Shown: piece after piece, positions 1 through 10,519 of the stretch | Position numbering within the stretch: position 1 is the stretch's first letter | How the letters are laid out: each line of letters starts with the position of its first letter | Origin: Schistocerca nitens | Lineage: Eukaryota > Arthropoda > Insecta > Orthoptera > Acrididae | Assembly: GCF_023898315.1 (NCBI RefSeq) | Contig: NC_064622.1 | Span: forward strand, 355,303,234-355,367,233 | Reading direction: 5' to 3' | Length of the DNA: 64,000 nt | The notes under the pieces: model-generated | Databases searched by the model: none | What the model saw: only the letters and a program-made list of their open reading frames with translations | What the model was told of the DNA's origin: nothing | Program-made: the position numbers and the translations under genes

Positions 1-41
1 GTCTCTAATGACCTCGTTGTCGACGGGACGTTAAACACTAA
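1..41 (+). repeat. 3' tail of a tRNA-derived SINE (type D), cut by window edge
   Basis: This stretch is the reverse complement, with few differences, of 53475-53515, where a whole SINE of the same kind sits in the opposite orientation. Only the 3' tail is present here, because the tRNA-like head would lie left of the window. It is followed by a short CCA-rich stretch. Confidence 0.75.
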
Positions 42-1341
42 CCACCACCACCATCAAACACTCATGGAAATTCAAAACGAGTTTCGTGATAAATTCCTGA
101 AGTAATATCGGTCTTCAGAAATTCATGGGGAGATGTTCGATGTTTTCGTGGCTGAAGATAGATACCATCCAGATCGCAGATTTGCTAGTACTCGAGGAAA
201 TGGGTTAGATATATCAATGAGGGAACAGCTACAGAGTCGTTTGCCGCTGTTATTGAGCGAACGCAGCTGTTCTATATTTGTAGAGGGTTAATTGCAGCTC
301 CGAAGGACAATTATACAAATTATGTTAACTTCCTGGAAAGGGTGGAGCGTTCACGTGGGCACAATGGCGGAAACAAGAACGCCCACGCGAGACAACAGGC
401 CGGTGCATATGCTGCGCTACACGATGGCAGACAAAATTCATGCAATACGACACATCACCGGGGACACTGAGGTGGCGGAATATGGCAATGAGCACATTCC
501 CCACGATCAGGGTTGCCAACTGGCCGGTATTATTCCGGACAGTCCGGTTTTTAAATAAAAACTGTGGTGTCCGGTCCAACGTACCGACCGCATGTCGAAA
601 GTCAGGTTTTCGTGGCCCCTTAAATTTGGCTAAATTCATATTTACTAACACCATTTTTTAAATTTTTTTTACAGAAGCCGAATACTGAAAATGAGTCATT
701 TAAACGTATGTTTTAAATATTTTGTACTAGAATATGTCACAGGTTGGGAGCATTGTGGATTTGTCACAGCGAATGTCAATTTACGTTAATATAAGTTGGC
801 GATTTCATTTGTTCGACAAGCTTTGTCGAAGAGGCTTTGTATTTTATTTCACAGCGGTGTCTATTGTCTTCCATTGTCGTCAAATCATTTGAAGACCGCT
901 CCAATAAGAAGGAACTAAGAAAGACAGGCCAATAATTGCTTGTATTTTCTTATGACAGCTGCATGTCACCTCCACGTGGACAACAATGCAGAGTTACAAT
1001 ATCAGTTTATGCCTATTCGTTCATCTGCAAAGTTTTATTATATAGGGGCAAAAAAACAAATAAAACATGCCGTGACAATGTCGCATTTTCATTGCCTTAT
1101 AGGTACTTGCAATAAAAACCTAATTTTGAAAGGAATACAGCTGTCGAACAAATGAAAGCGCAAGTATACCCATCTTTGTGCGCGACTGATTATGTAGTGA
1201 AGTACTGTATTTTGTCGTGGCTGTATTAGGCGAAGCGCACACGGCGTGCGATTAGTTTAAAACTGAAGTGTTTAAAAAACGGCATTGTACTGACAGTGAT
1301 ACATGTACGTATACAACACCGTATTATAGTGAGCTTCGTAA
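42..1341. other. No gene recognised
   Basis: The stretch is AT-rich from about 660 on. Short open frames between 292 and 661 overlap on both strands, carry no motif I recognise and look like chance. Nothing here matches the repeat families seen elsewhere in the window. Confidence 0.5.
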
Positions 1342-1526
1342 ATGCAACAGGCTAAAAAACAGCGCCGTGAATGTCACTTCAATGACAAATGGCTATAAGA
1401 AATAAACTTTTCGGGGTGGTTTCCGAAAGAAGATGAAAATACCGGATATCGTAAAATATGCCGTGTAAGTTTTAGAGTGAATTCGATTCAGTGAAAGCGG
1501 TAAAACATTGTGTCAGTACCGAGACT

Positions 1527-1720
1527 AGCCGGCCGGAGTGGCCGAGCGGTTCTAGGCGCTTCAGTCTGGAACCGCGCGACCGCTACGATCGCAGGTTCCA
1601 ATACTGCCTCGGGCATGGATGTGTGTGATGTCTTTAGGTTAGTTAGGTTTAAGTAATTCTAAGTTCTAGGGGACTGATGACCTCAGATGTTAAGTCCCAT
1701 AGTGCTCAGAGCCATTTGAA
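1527..1720 (+). repeat. SINE type A, sense, in hAT-like relic
   Basis: The head resembles a class II tRNA (GGCCGAGCGGTTCTAGGCGC), with a B-box-like GCAGGTTCCAATAC, followed by the common 3' tail ending AGAGCCATTTGAA. It is flanked by a 14-bp target duplication, TCAGTACCGAGACT at 1513-1526 and TCAGTACCAAGACT at 1721-1734 (one mismatch). It interrupts the hAT-like pseudogene. Confidence 0.93.
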
Positions 1721-2551
1721 TCAGTACCAAGACTCTTGATATGGTGCGCGATGTCTTCAGAAACTCCTCTGTTCAAACGTATTTCGTGCCTGCGGGAACT
1801 AGTCAGGAAAAGAAAGTGTCAGCAACGGAACTAATATTAACATATATTGGAGTGAACCATTATCACAGTTACCTTTCACAAGACAGTGGTAATGTTTTCC
1901 TATCTCACTTTTTATTTCAAGATTCGAAACTATCATCTAAAATTCACAGTAGACGGACTAAAGCAGAAGCTGTATGAGGGAATATATTGGCTGCGCATTC
2001 TGTGCAACAAATTCTGAAAAAAAGTTGGTACAACACCATTCTCGATTACATATGATACTTCAAATAAAGGAAATATAAAATTATTTCTAGTTGCTATCCG
2101 ATACTTCGACCAAGAAATGGGAAATATTTCAGCTGTTAGACTTTTACGAAGACTCTGACGAAGCATCAACATCCACAGCCAAGAAGCTTAAAGAGACTAT
2201 TATTAAAACTGGTCTTTCAGGATCACAACTAGTTGCTAATGGTGCTCACAACTGTTCCGTCAATTACGCGAAAAACCAAACTGTTTTCGTCGAGTTTATA
2301 TTAAAAATTTGAGGCACCGCGTCTTATTGCAGGACATTATCATATACTGCACAGTACTGGAAAGTATCGACTGAAACTGTTGACATACGATGTTGAATCG
2401 TTAGTGGTTAAGGTATTTAATGAGTTTTCTTCAATCACAGACGGTAAGTGAGCTCAAGCACTTTCTTGAGTTCCTGCAGTTAGAGTACTCCACATTACAC
2501 CGTCATGTTCCCACACGCATTTGACTCTTTTTTTTTTTCCTTCTGTAGATA

Positions 2552-2754
2552 AATGGTTCAAATGGCTCTGCGCACTATGGGACTTAACATCTATGGTCAT
2601 CAGTCCCCTAGAACTTAGAACTACTTAAACCTAACTAACCTAAGGACATCACAACACCCAGTCATCACAAGGCAGAGAAAATCCCTGACCCCGCAGGGAA
2701 TCGAACCCGGGCGCGGGAAGCGAGAACGCTACCGCACGACCACGAGATGCGGAC
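2552..2754 (-). repeat. SINE type B, antisense, in hAT-like relic
   Basis: Read on the minus strand, the head is a different tRNA-like unit (GGTAGCGTTCTCGCTTCCCG, B-box GGTTCGATTCC) followed by a GTCAGGGATTTTCTCTGCC linker. It ends with the same TTAGGTTAGTTAGGTTTAAG tail as type A SINEs. The target duplication is TTCTGTAGATA at 2541-2551 and 2755-2765. Confidence 0.93.
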
Positions 2755-2937
2755 TTCTGTAGATAGATTGCTCCAGAATTCGCCATATGGAAGTGGAAAT
2801 TGTGAAAGCCGAATTATCTGTGAATGTTAAATACCGTATGAAATGTGCTGAATTTGCTAAATTTGGCAAATCCGACAACGGGAAAGAACTTGTTAAAGTC
2901 GTGAAGTCAGAAAAGAAGTATAACTGTGAAATATAAC

Positions 2938-3245
2938 TAGCAAAGAAACTACAGGTTCGCAGAAATGGCTGGATTCGCAGTATTAACTGTGACTATCGTT
3001 TTAAATTATTGCATGCTTCCTATTGTAGCAACTATAATGTACATAATAACAGTAATACAATAATAATACATTTTTGAGTGCTCTGGTTTTGGTAATCCTA
3101 CCCGCGATCCATTAAACTAAATAATTTATTTTTCATGTAGCTTTCATACCACTTCAGAGAACTATCTGAAGATTTTACACGTCACATTTTTCTGGGCACT
3201 GTGTGCAAGCTGCCGTTAACAAATGCTTTGTTGAAGTACAGTGAA
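2938..3245. other. No feature recognised
   Basis: AT-rich DNA between the hAT-like relic and the next repeat. No ORF, repeat copy or inverted repeat was noticed. Confidence 0.5.
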
Positions 3246-3255
3246 ACGCCCTGCT

Positions 3256-5067
3256 AAACCGGCAGGACAGGACAGGTAGTTTAAATTGTGGAAAGGGGCC
3301 AAAACAAGGGGCTCTTAGTTACACTCGAACATACAACTTTATTATTTGATCAAACATTACAAGAAACAAAAAAAAAAATTTTTTAGCACACTGCTTTAAT
3401 ATTTGGGACTTAATTACCGGCTGAAAGCCACTTTAATTTAAAAACGGCTGAAGGCCAATAACTTAAAACGCAAGCATAATCAGAAATTTAAAAGGCAAGC
3501 CTTATGTAACAACAGTCTTTATTTAGGCTGAAGTCCCAAAGAATCAGATTTTCAGAGCAAACAATTTGAATTCAAAATCGGCTAAAAGCCCAACACTTAA
3601 GGCTGAACAACATTAAAATATTTTTTAAAAAAAAACACAAGTCCTTACGTAAAACAGTTCTTAATTAGGCAAAACTCAACCAAAACAGAAATTTAAATGG
3701 CATAACCTTATCTTAAAACAGGTCCAAAGAATCAGACCCTTCAAGAGCAAACAAGTTAAATTCAAATCGACTGAAGGCATAACACTTCAACCTCCATAAC
3801 ATTAATTTTTTTAAAAAAAATACCAAAGGCCTTACGTGAAAGAGTTCTTTAATTGAGGCTGAAGGCCTTAAGAGCAAAACAACTCAAACTAAAAATCGGC
3901 TGAAGGCCCAACACTTAAATTCAACAATATTAAAACCTTTAAAATGCCAAAGGTCTTATGTGAACCAGTTCTTTAAATTTGGCTGAAGGCCTAGAGAATC
4001 TTACGCCTTAAGGGCAAAACAACCTTATTTTTTTTTTAAATCGGCTAGAAGTCATACTAGTACAAACAACAAGAACGAATAGAAAAAGGGCAGTACATCC
4101 AAGGGTGCTCAGATGTTCGAGGGTCGGTCTGGAATTCAGACACTAACGTTCGCTTGGGTGAGACAGGAAGTCGGGCCAACCATTCACGATTCGACGACAA
4201 TCCAACCGACCAACAGTCAACATACCCACCGACAAGATAACTTCCACTCACCTGACCACGGCACAACAGAGAGTTCAACGGAGCAACGTAGAAGATATTG
4301 GTGCCCTCAACCAATCATACACGGAGCTTTCACACTACACACCGTGCTGGACAGCAACAACATGATGAGGAAACTACACTGCCTGAAATTTACGTCAACG
4401 GTCAGGACAGGTAACCGGAACGTTAACGGCCACAAGGCAGAAGATTCGGCTGGTGCACTTCAATTCAAATAACCAAATACAGTGAAACTCCACCAGAGAG
4501 TGGCTAGAATTTTCCAACTTGAAAACCGCGTTGTTGCTAGTGGGAATATCCCAACAGCCGACAACGAACTCCAAGCGACACAATGTGAACAGTCTTGACT
4601 TGCTGGTAGAGTAAATCAAAATTCAACTTTCGTGTCCAGAGTCGGTGAGCCAAGGACCTCGTAGCAATGGGAACAGACCCACACACTCAGACACCACGTA
4701 GAGACCGCCAGCGGCCCCGGCCAAACTACGTCCCGCAGAGAATTCCTCGCTGCTCCACGCCAACCGACAGACTTCCCACGCCCGGAAACGGGGAAAGGAC
4801 CAAATATACGTCGGCCGATGAGACGACCAACCGAACGACCAACCAACGGTCGTCCCGCTCCCATCTCCCGCCGTCGGACAGTTCACGTGTGTCGCCAGCG
4901 GTCGACGAGCACTGGCTGTCATCGCCTCACCGGCGCTCCGTCCCCGACTTCCCTGCTGCTGCGTCCAGACTGCACTGCTGGTCCGTCCCGAACTGACTGC
5001 CAGACACACCACGACCAGGAAATACTATCGATCGCTCCAGAGATGGTATGACAGTGCACTTATCGAT
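3256..5067 (-). repeat. Unclassified 1.8-kb interspersed repeat
   Basis: This unit is flanked by a 10-bp direct repeat, ACGCCCTGCT, at 3246-3255 and 5068-5077, which may be a target duplication. The left half is AT-rich with degenerate sub-repeats. The right half (about 4600-5010) is GC-rich with CTGCTGCTG and CCAACCAACGG runs. Open frames of up to 129 codons on the minus strand show no domain I know. The ends do not read TG..CA, so a solo LTR is possible but unproven. The minus orientation is a guess from poly-A/T distribution. Confidence 0.4.
3529..4030. repeat. Degenerate tandem sub-repeats (GGCTGAAGGCC unit)
   Basis: A block of the form GGCTGAAGGCC, AAGAATC, GAGCAAAACAA, AAATCGGCTGAAGGCC, CAACACTTAA, then AACATTAAAAT, CAAAGGCCTTACGTGA and CAGTTCTTTAA returns about three to four times. 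Recognisable starts lie near 3529, 3858 and 3981, with a more worn copy near 3669. Spacing varies, so the copies carry deletions. This looks like a sub-terminal repeat array inside the larger element. Confidence 0.65.
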
Positions 5068-5077
5068 ACGCCCTGCT

Positions 5078-5440
5078 GCTGCCGCTCACGGTCAAGTAAG
5101 GCAGGAAGTTAGTGACGCCAGTAAATGGAATAAGAAAACGAGGCGGCAGCACCGTAATAGAAGATGACAAACAATGAATGGGATAAACGCGAGCCGAGCA
5201 CGGCTCATAGAGTAGTATCAATATTGTGACCTCGCAGTTTTCCATTAAAAAAAAAACTGGTGCCGTTTACGGAAGAATGATTGTTACTTCTAAAATAAGT
5301 TGAATTTGCGTTGATTATACAGCCAGCTGATAGTAAACAATATATTATAGGCTCTTGGATACAGTGGGTAAGGTATTAATTGGTCGGTAAGAGCAAGATG
5401 ATTGTGGGTTTTCGTGGCTTGGAATAGCCGTTAAGTGGAA
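5078..5440. other. No gene recognised
   Basis: Mixed-composition DNA with an A-run near 5248. No transposase, SINE or coding signal was seen. Confidence 0.45.
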
Positions 5441-5442
5441 TA

Positions 5443-6598
5443 CACTGACAAACGTCATGGGATAGCGAAATGGGGCGGTAGCATCGCATATACCAGGCAC
5501 AAAAGGGCAATGTAGTGGCAGAGCTGTCATCTGTGCCCAGGTAATTCATGCGAAAATGTTTCCGTTGTGATTATGGCCGCACTACGGGAATTAAACTCTG
5601 AATCCGGAATAGTAGTTGCAGTTAGACGCATGGGACGTTCCATTTCGGAAATCATTAGGGAATTCAACATTCCCAGCGTCACAGTGTCAAGAGTGTGTCG
5701 AGAATACCACATTTCAGGCGTTACCTCACACCACGGACAACGAAGTCGTCGACGGCTTTCATTTAAAGACCAAAAGCAGTGGCGTTTGCGTAGAATTGTC
5801 AGTGCTGAGAAACAAGCAACACTGCGTGATATAACCGCACAACGTACGACAAACGTACCCGTTAGAAAGTGCGGTGAAATTTGGCGTTAATGGGCTATGT
5901 CAGCTGATGGCCGACACGAGTGCCTTTATTAGCAGAACATCGCCTGCAGCGCCTCTCCTGGGCTTGTGGCCATATCGGTTGGACCCTAGACGACTGGGAA
6001 TACGTGGCCTGTCAGATGAGTCCCAATTTCAGTTGACAAGAAGTGATGGTAGGTTTCGAGTGAGGCACAGATCCCACAAAGCCATGGAACCAAGCTGTCA
6101 ACAAGGCGAAAACTGGTGGCGGCTCCATAATAGTGTGGACTGTGTTTAGATGAAATGGACTGGGTTCTCTGGTCCAACTGAACCGATCATTGACAGGAAA
6201 TGGTTACGTTCGGCTACCTGCAGACCATTTGCAGCCATTCATGGACTTCATGTTCCCAAACAACGATCGAAGCTTTATGGATGGCTATGCGCCATGCCAT
6301 CGGGCCTAAGTAGTTCGCGATTGATTTGAAGAGCATTCTGGACAATTAGAGTCAATGGTTTGGCCACCAGATGTCCGCATATGAAGCCTTCGAATATGTA
6401 TGGGGCGTAGGTGAGAGGTCAGTTCGGGCACAAAATCCTGCACCGGCAAGACTTTCGCTATAGAGGCAGAATGGCTTAATATTTCTACAGAGTACTTCCA
6501 ACAACTCTTGTTGAGTCCATGCCACGCCGAGTGACTGCACTACCTCGGGTAACAGGAGCTCCGACAGTATATTAGGAGGTATCCCATGACTTTTCTCG
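5443..6598 (+). pseudogene. Tc1-like transposon relic (DD34E-type family), sense
   Basis: Starts after TA with CACTGACAAACGTCATGGG and runs to ATTAGGAGGTATCCCATGAC near 6590; these are worn terminal repeats. An ORF at 5567 encodes the paired-like N-terminal HTH part (MGRSISEIIREFNIPSVTVSRV). Further on, pieces such as DESQFQL, and WPPDV at the place of the third catalytic block, can be followed with frameshifts and stops. It is the same family as 35320-36671 and 39906-40998. It is non-functional. Confidence 0.8.
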
Positions 6599-6973
6599 CT
6601 TCGCTATACAGGGTGGTCCATTGATACTGACCGCGCCAATATATCTCATGAAATAAGCGTCAAACGAAAAAACTGCAAAGAACGAAACTCATCTAGCTAG
6701 AAGGGGGAAACGAGATAGCGCTATGGTTGGCCCGCTAGATGGTGCTGCCATAGGTCAAACGGATATCAACTGCGTTTTTTTTTTAATAGCAACCCCCATT
6801 TTATTACATATTCGTCTAGTACGTAAAGAAATATGAATGTTTTAGTTGGACCACTTTTTTCGCTTTGTGATAGATGGCGCTGTAATAGTCACAAACGTAT
6901 AAGTACGTGGTATCTCGTATCATTCCGCCAGTGCGGGCGGTATTTGCTTCGTGATACATTACCCGTGTTAAAA

Positions 6974-8208
6974 TGGACCGTTTACCAATTGCGAAATGGT
7001 CGATATCGTGTAGATGTGTAGCTATTGTGATCAAAATGCCCAACGGGCGTGTGCTGTGTGTGCTGCTCGGTATCCTGAACGACATCATCCAAGTGTCCGG
7101 ACCGTTCGCCAGATAGTTACGTTATTTAAGTTCAAAAAATGGCTCTGAACACCATGGGACTTAACTTCTGAGGTCATCAGTCCCCTAGAACTTAGAACTA
7201 CTTAAACCTAACTAACCTAAGGACATCACACACATCCATTCCCGAGCCAGGACTGTAGCGCCTAGAACCACTCGACCACTCAGGCCGGCCGTTATTTAAG
7301 GAAACAGGAAGTGTTCAGACACATGTGAAACGTCAACCACGACCTGCAACAAATGATGATGCCCAAGTAGGTGTTTTAGCTGCTGTTGCGGTTAATCCGC
7401 ACATCAGGAGCAGAAAATTGCGCGAGAACCGGGATTTTCAAAAACGTAGGTGTTGAGAATGCTACATCAACATCGATTGCACCTGTACCATATTTCTATG
7501 CACCAGGAATTGCATGGCGACGACTTTGAACGTCGCGTACAGTTCTGCCACTGGGCACAAGAGAAATTACGGGACGATGACAGATTTTTTGCACGCGTTC
7601 TATTTAGCGACGAAGCGTCATTCACCAACAGCGGTAACGTAAACCGGCATAATATGCGCTATTGGGCAACGGAAAATTCACGATGGCTGCGACAAGTGGA
7701 ACATCAGAGACCTTGGCGGGTTAATGTATGGTGCGGCATTATGGGAGGAAGGATAAATGGCCCCCATTTTATCGACGGCAATCTAAATGGTGCAATGTAG
7801 GCAGATTTCCTACGTAATGTTCTACCGATGTTACTACAAGATGTTTCACTGCATGACAGAGTGGCGATGTACTTCCAACATGATGGATGTCCGGCACATA
7901 GCTCGCGTGCGGTTGAAGATGTATTGAATAGCATATTTCATGACAGGTGGACTGGTCGTCGAAGCACCATACCATGGCCCGCACGTTCACCGGATCTGAC
8001 GTCCCCGGATTTCTTTCTGTGGGGAAAGTTGAAGGATATTTGCTATCGTCATCCACCGAGAACGCCTGCCAACATGCGTCAGCGCATTGCCATTGCATGT
8101 GCGAACATTACGGAAGGCCAACTACTCGCTGTTGAGAGGAATGTCGTTACACGTATTGCCAAATGCATTGAGGTTGACGGACATCATTTTGAGCATTTAT
8201 TGCATTAA
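6974..8208 (+). pseudogene. Mariner-superfamily transposase relic (DD41D-like spacing)
   Basis: An N-terminal HTH remnant can be followed in shifted frames from about 6974 (HPSVRTVRQIVTLF, then after the SINE ETGSVQTHVKRQPRP). The catalytic core from 7450 has LFSDEASFTNSG (first Asp), a stop codon at 7798-7800, then FQHDGCPAHSS (second Asp) and SPDLTSPDFFLWG (third Asp). I count 41 residues between the second and third Asp. The residues look kept, but the stop and N-terminal frameshifts disable the gene. Confidence 0.85.
7131..7290 (-). repeat. SINE type A, antisense, in the long-TIR element
   Basis: Reads AAATGGCTCTGAACACC to GGCCGGCC, which is type A in reverse, shortened in the head. The target duplication GTTATTTAAG lies at 7121-7130 and 7291-7300. 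It splits the transposase N-terminus, so it is younger than the host element. Confidence 0.93.
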
Positions 8209-8663
8209 AGTTGTCACGCTGTAACAGCATGCGTTCTCAGGAATGATAATTTCACAAAGATACATGTATCCCATTGGAACAACCGAAATAAAATGTTCAA
8301 ACGTACCTATGTTCTGTATTTTAATTTAAAAAACCTACCTGTTACCAACTGTTCGTCTAAAATTGTGAGCCATATGTTTGTGACTATTACAGCGCCATCT
8401 ATCACAAAGCGAAAAAAGTGGTCCAACTAAAACATTCAAATTTCTTTACGTACTACACGAATGTGTAATAAAAATGGGGGTTCATATTTAAAAAAACGCA
8501 GTTGATATCCATTTGAACTATGGCAGCGCCATCTAGCGGGCCAACCATAGCGCCATCTAATTTCCCCCTTCAAGCTAGACAAGTTTCGCTCTTTGTAGTT
8601 TTTTCGTTGGACGCTTATTTCGTGAGATATTTGGCCCAGTCACGATCAATGGACCACCCTGTA

Positions 8664-9186
8664 TATTCCCTACAGAAGAAAAAAATAATTTTTCCCTTTT
8701 TTTCAGGTCGGAAAGTGGTGAGAATTCGGCTACCACTCGATGAATGCATCACCTACTGATGTTTCCATCAGTGCGAGTCCCTCAACTCGTAAGTTATTTC
8801 CCAACTGGCAATGCTCATTACGCTGCCGCCAAACGCCCCGAACAGATTTAACTGGTTAACGATCTGGTGCCCAACGAGGCGTGAATCTAGCAGCGCAGCA
8901 CAGCGGGATCGCCGCAGCCAGCGAAAACAAAAAACCCGACCGCTGCGCTACGAGAAGGGGAAGGGGTAGTCTCGTTAATCAGGTGTGCCCCACTCCTCCC
9001 CTCCCCCTCGTATCGCCGACCAGAGTGAAGGGAAAGGGTGAAGAGGAGTGTGGGGAGTTCTGCCACCACACTGCACCATTACGTGGTGCAGTGTGGTGGC
9101 AGTCCCACTGTCGATTTCGTTTAGCACTTCGTTGTCAACAACACTCAACGACAGCTGCTGTCTGAAAACTCATCGGAAACGATATT
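8664..9186. other. Non-coding stretch with a purine/C-rich patch
   Basis: No gene. From about 8930 to 9060 it is rich in GGGG/AAGG and CCCCTCC runs. It contains the perfect hairpin listed separately. A chance frame (8881-9165) shows no recognisable motif. Confidence 0.5.
9061..9101. repeat. Perfect 18-bp inverted repeat (hairpin)
   Basis: TGCCACCACACTGCACCA at 9061-9078 is exactly complementary to 9084-9101, with a 5-nt loop TTACG. It could form a cruciform or RNA hairpin. It sits outside any element I recognise. Confidence 0.85.
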
Positions 9187-9194
9187 GAGGGCAG

Positions 9195-10150
9195 CGAATC
9201 AAAACTAGAAATGCTTAACTCCGTTTTCAAATGTTCCTTTATGAAGGAAAACCGATGAGAACTGCCTCAACTTAATCCTCGTACCACTGAAAAGAGGAAT
9301 GAAGTAATTGGTGGTGTCATTGGTGTTGAGAAACAGCTGAAATCGTTAAAATTGAGCAAAGCGTAAAGATGCAGAGGATTTACTTTCAGATACTATACTA
9401 AATTTGCGGGTAAGTTTGCCCCTATTTTAACCGGGATATACCGAAGATACGTCGAATAGAAAACTCTGTCCAATAGTTGGAAGGCCACACCCGTATACAA
9501 GAAGGGTATAAATGATCCACGAAACTGCCATCCAATATCCTTTCTACCCATCTATTTTACAATCTTAGGACATAATCTGAGTTCTAACTTCATGAAGTAT
9601 CTCTAACAGAATGCCCTCGGCCGGCCGCTGTGGCCGAGCGGTTGTAGGTGCTTCAGTCTGGAGCCGCGCGACCGCTACGGTCGCAGGTTCGAATCCTGCC
9701 TCGGGGATGGATGTGTGTGATGTCCTTATGTTAGTTAGGTTTAAGTAGTTCTAAGTCTAGGAGACTGATGACCTCAGATGTTAAGTACCATAGTGGTTAG
9801 AGTCATTTGAACCATTTTTTTAGAATGTCCTCCATACCAACGATGGATTCTGCAACATCGGCCATACGAAACTCAACCCGTGGTTTTCTCACGTGACACC
9901 CTTACAACGCACTCAGGTGGATCCAATATTTCTTGACTATAGAAAAGCATTTGACTCAATACCATATCCATGCATATAGTCTCAGGAACGGCAGTATGAA
10001 GTATCAAGTTAAGTTTGTGAGTGGATAGAGGAGCTTTTGCAATAGAGGACACAGCAGGTTGTCTTGTATGTAAAGACGTCGACAGGTGTAGAAGTAACTT
10101 CATGCATGCCTCAGGGAAATAAGCTGGGGCTCTTGCTGTTCACACTGCAT
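9195..10150 (+). pseudogene. Old CR1-like LINE reverse-transcriptase relic
   Basis: Heavily mutated. GVEKQLKSLKLSKA-like codons near 9330 match the start of the RT domain (IEKQLKSLNRGK in the better copies). NSWKATPVYKKG near 9475 and IFLDYRKAFDSIPY near 9940 are the later RT blocks, the last holding the first catalytic Asp position. It is split by the SINE at 9619-9821 and stops before the Tc1-like relic at 10164. Confidence 0.75.
9619..9821 (+). repeat. SINE type A, sense, in old LINE
   Basis: Full-length head (GGCCGAGCGGTTGTAGGTGC, B-box GCAGGTTCGAATCC) and standard tail. The target duplication is AGAATGCCCTC at 9608-9618 and AGAATGTCCTC at 9822-9832, with one difference. Confidence 0.93.
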
Positions 10151-10519
10151 ACGCATACGCTATTTGGTTGAGAATGTGTTAAGTAATGCGGAATTGACCA
10201 CGAGATGCGAAAGGAATCACCCTGTGTTCCAAAGTGATACCAGTTCGGCTAGCACGATGCCTGTGCACAGCGAGTTAAAAAGAATGCGGTACAGTAATCG
10301 AGCAGCTACTAGTAGCCCACACGTTTCTGTTTCTGTACTCAGTGCTAAGCCTGAGTTGATGTTAAGAATGGCGCCACTGGCTTAACTGCAAACGAGTGAT
10401 ACGGTGTGATGAATCACGCTACAGCCTGTGGCAGTCCCAAAGAAGCGTTTGGGTTTTGGAGAATGCTTGAAGAACGTTACCTGCCATCATGTATAGTACC
10501 AACAGTGAAGCATGTAGAG

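Larger units (their letters stand above)
1342..2937 (+). pseudogene. hAT-like transposase relic, split by two SINEs
   Basis: Decayed coding sequence that can be followed in pieces across three frames. An ATG at 1342 opens a stretch with a C-H-F-N-D-K-W-L zinc-finger-like start that is stopped after a dozen codons. After the first SINE the frame from 1741 reads LTYIGVNHYHSYLSQD, typical of hAT/DUF4371-type transposase-like proteins. Then PFSITYDTSNKGN and, after a frameshift near 2150, NCSVNYAKNQTVF follow. Downstream, ELKHFLEFLQLEY and HRHVPTR (about 2450-2520) continue the same family before the second SINE. A C-terminal remnant runs to the stop near 2937. Stops and shifts make it non-functional. 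Family assignment rests on remembered motif order, not on an alignment. Confidence 0.6.
6609..8661 (+). mobile_element. Mariner-superfamily element with ~290-bp TIRs, inactive
   Basis: Begins CAGGGTGGTCCATTGAT after a TA at 6607-6608 and ends with the complement before TA at 8662-8663. The terminal inverted repeats are unusually long: 6609-6900 pairs with 8372-8661 with scattered mismatches, and includes the shared TAGATGGCGCTGTAATAGTC. The body carries a transposase relic and a later SINE (7131-7290). Confidence 0.9.

Noticed and set aside
325-654. Minus-strand 109-codon frame
   Set aside because: It overlaps two plus-strand frames, matches nothing I know and has no start context or neighbour support.
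4623-5012. Minus-strand frame of 129 codons in the unclassified repeat
   Set aside because: GC-rich DNA gives long chance frames here; the overlapping plus-strand frames are as long, and no motif is recognisable.
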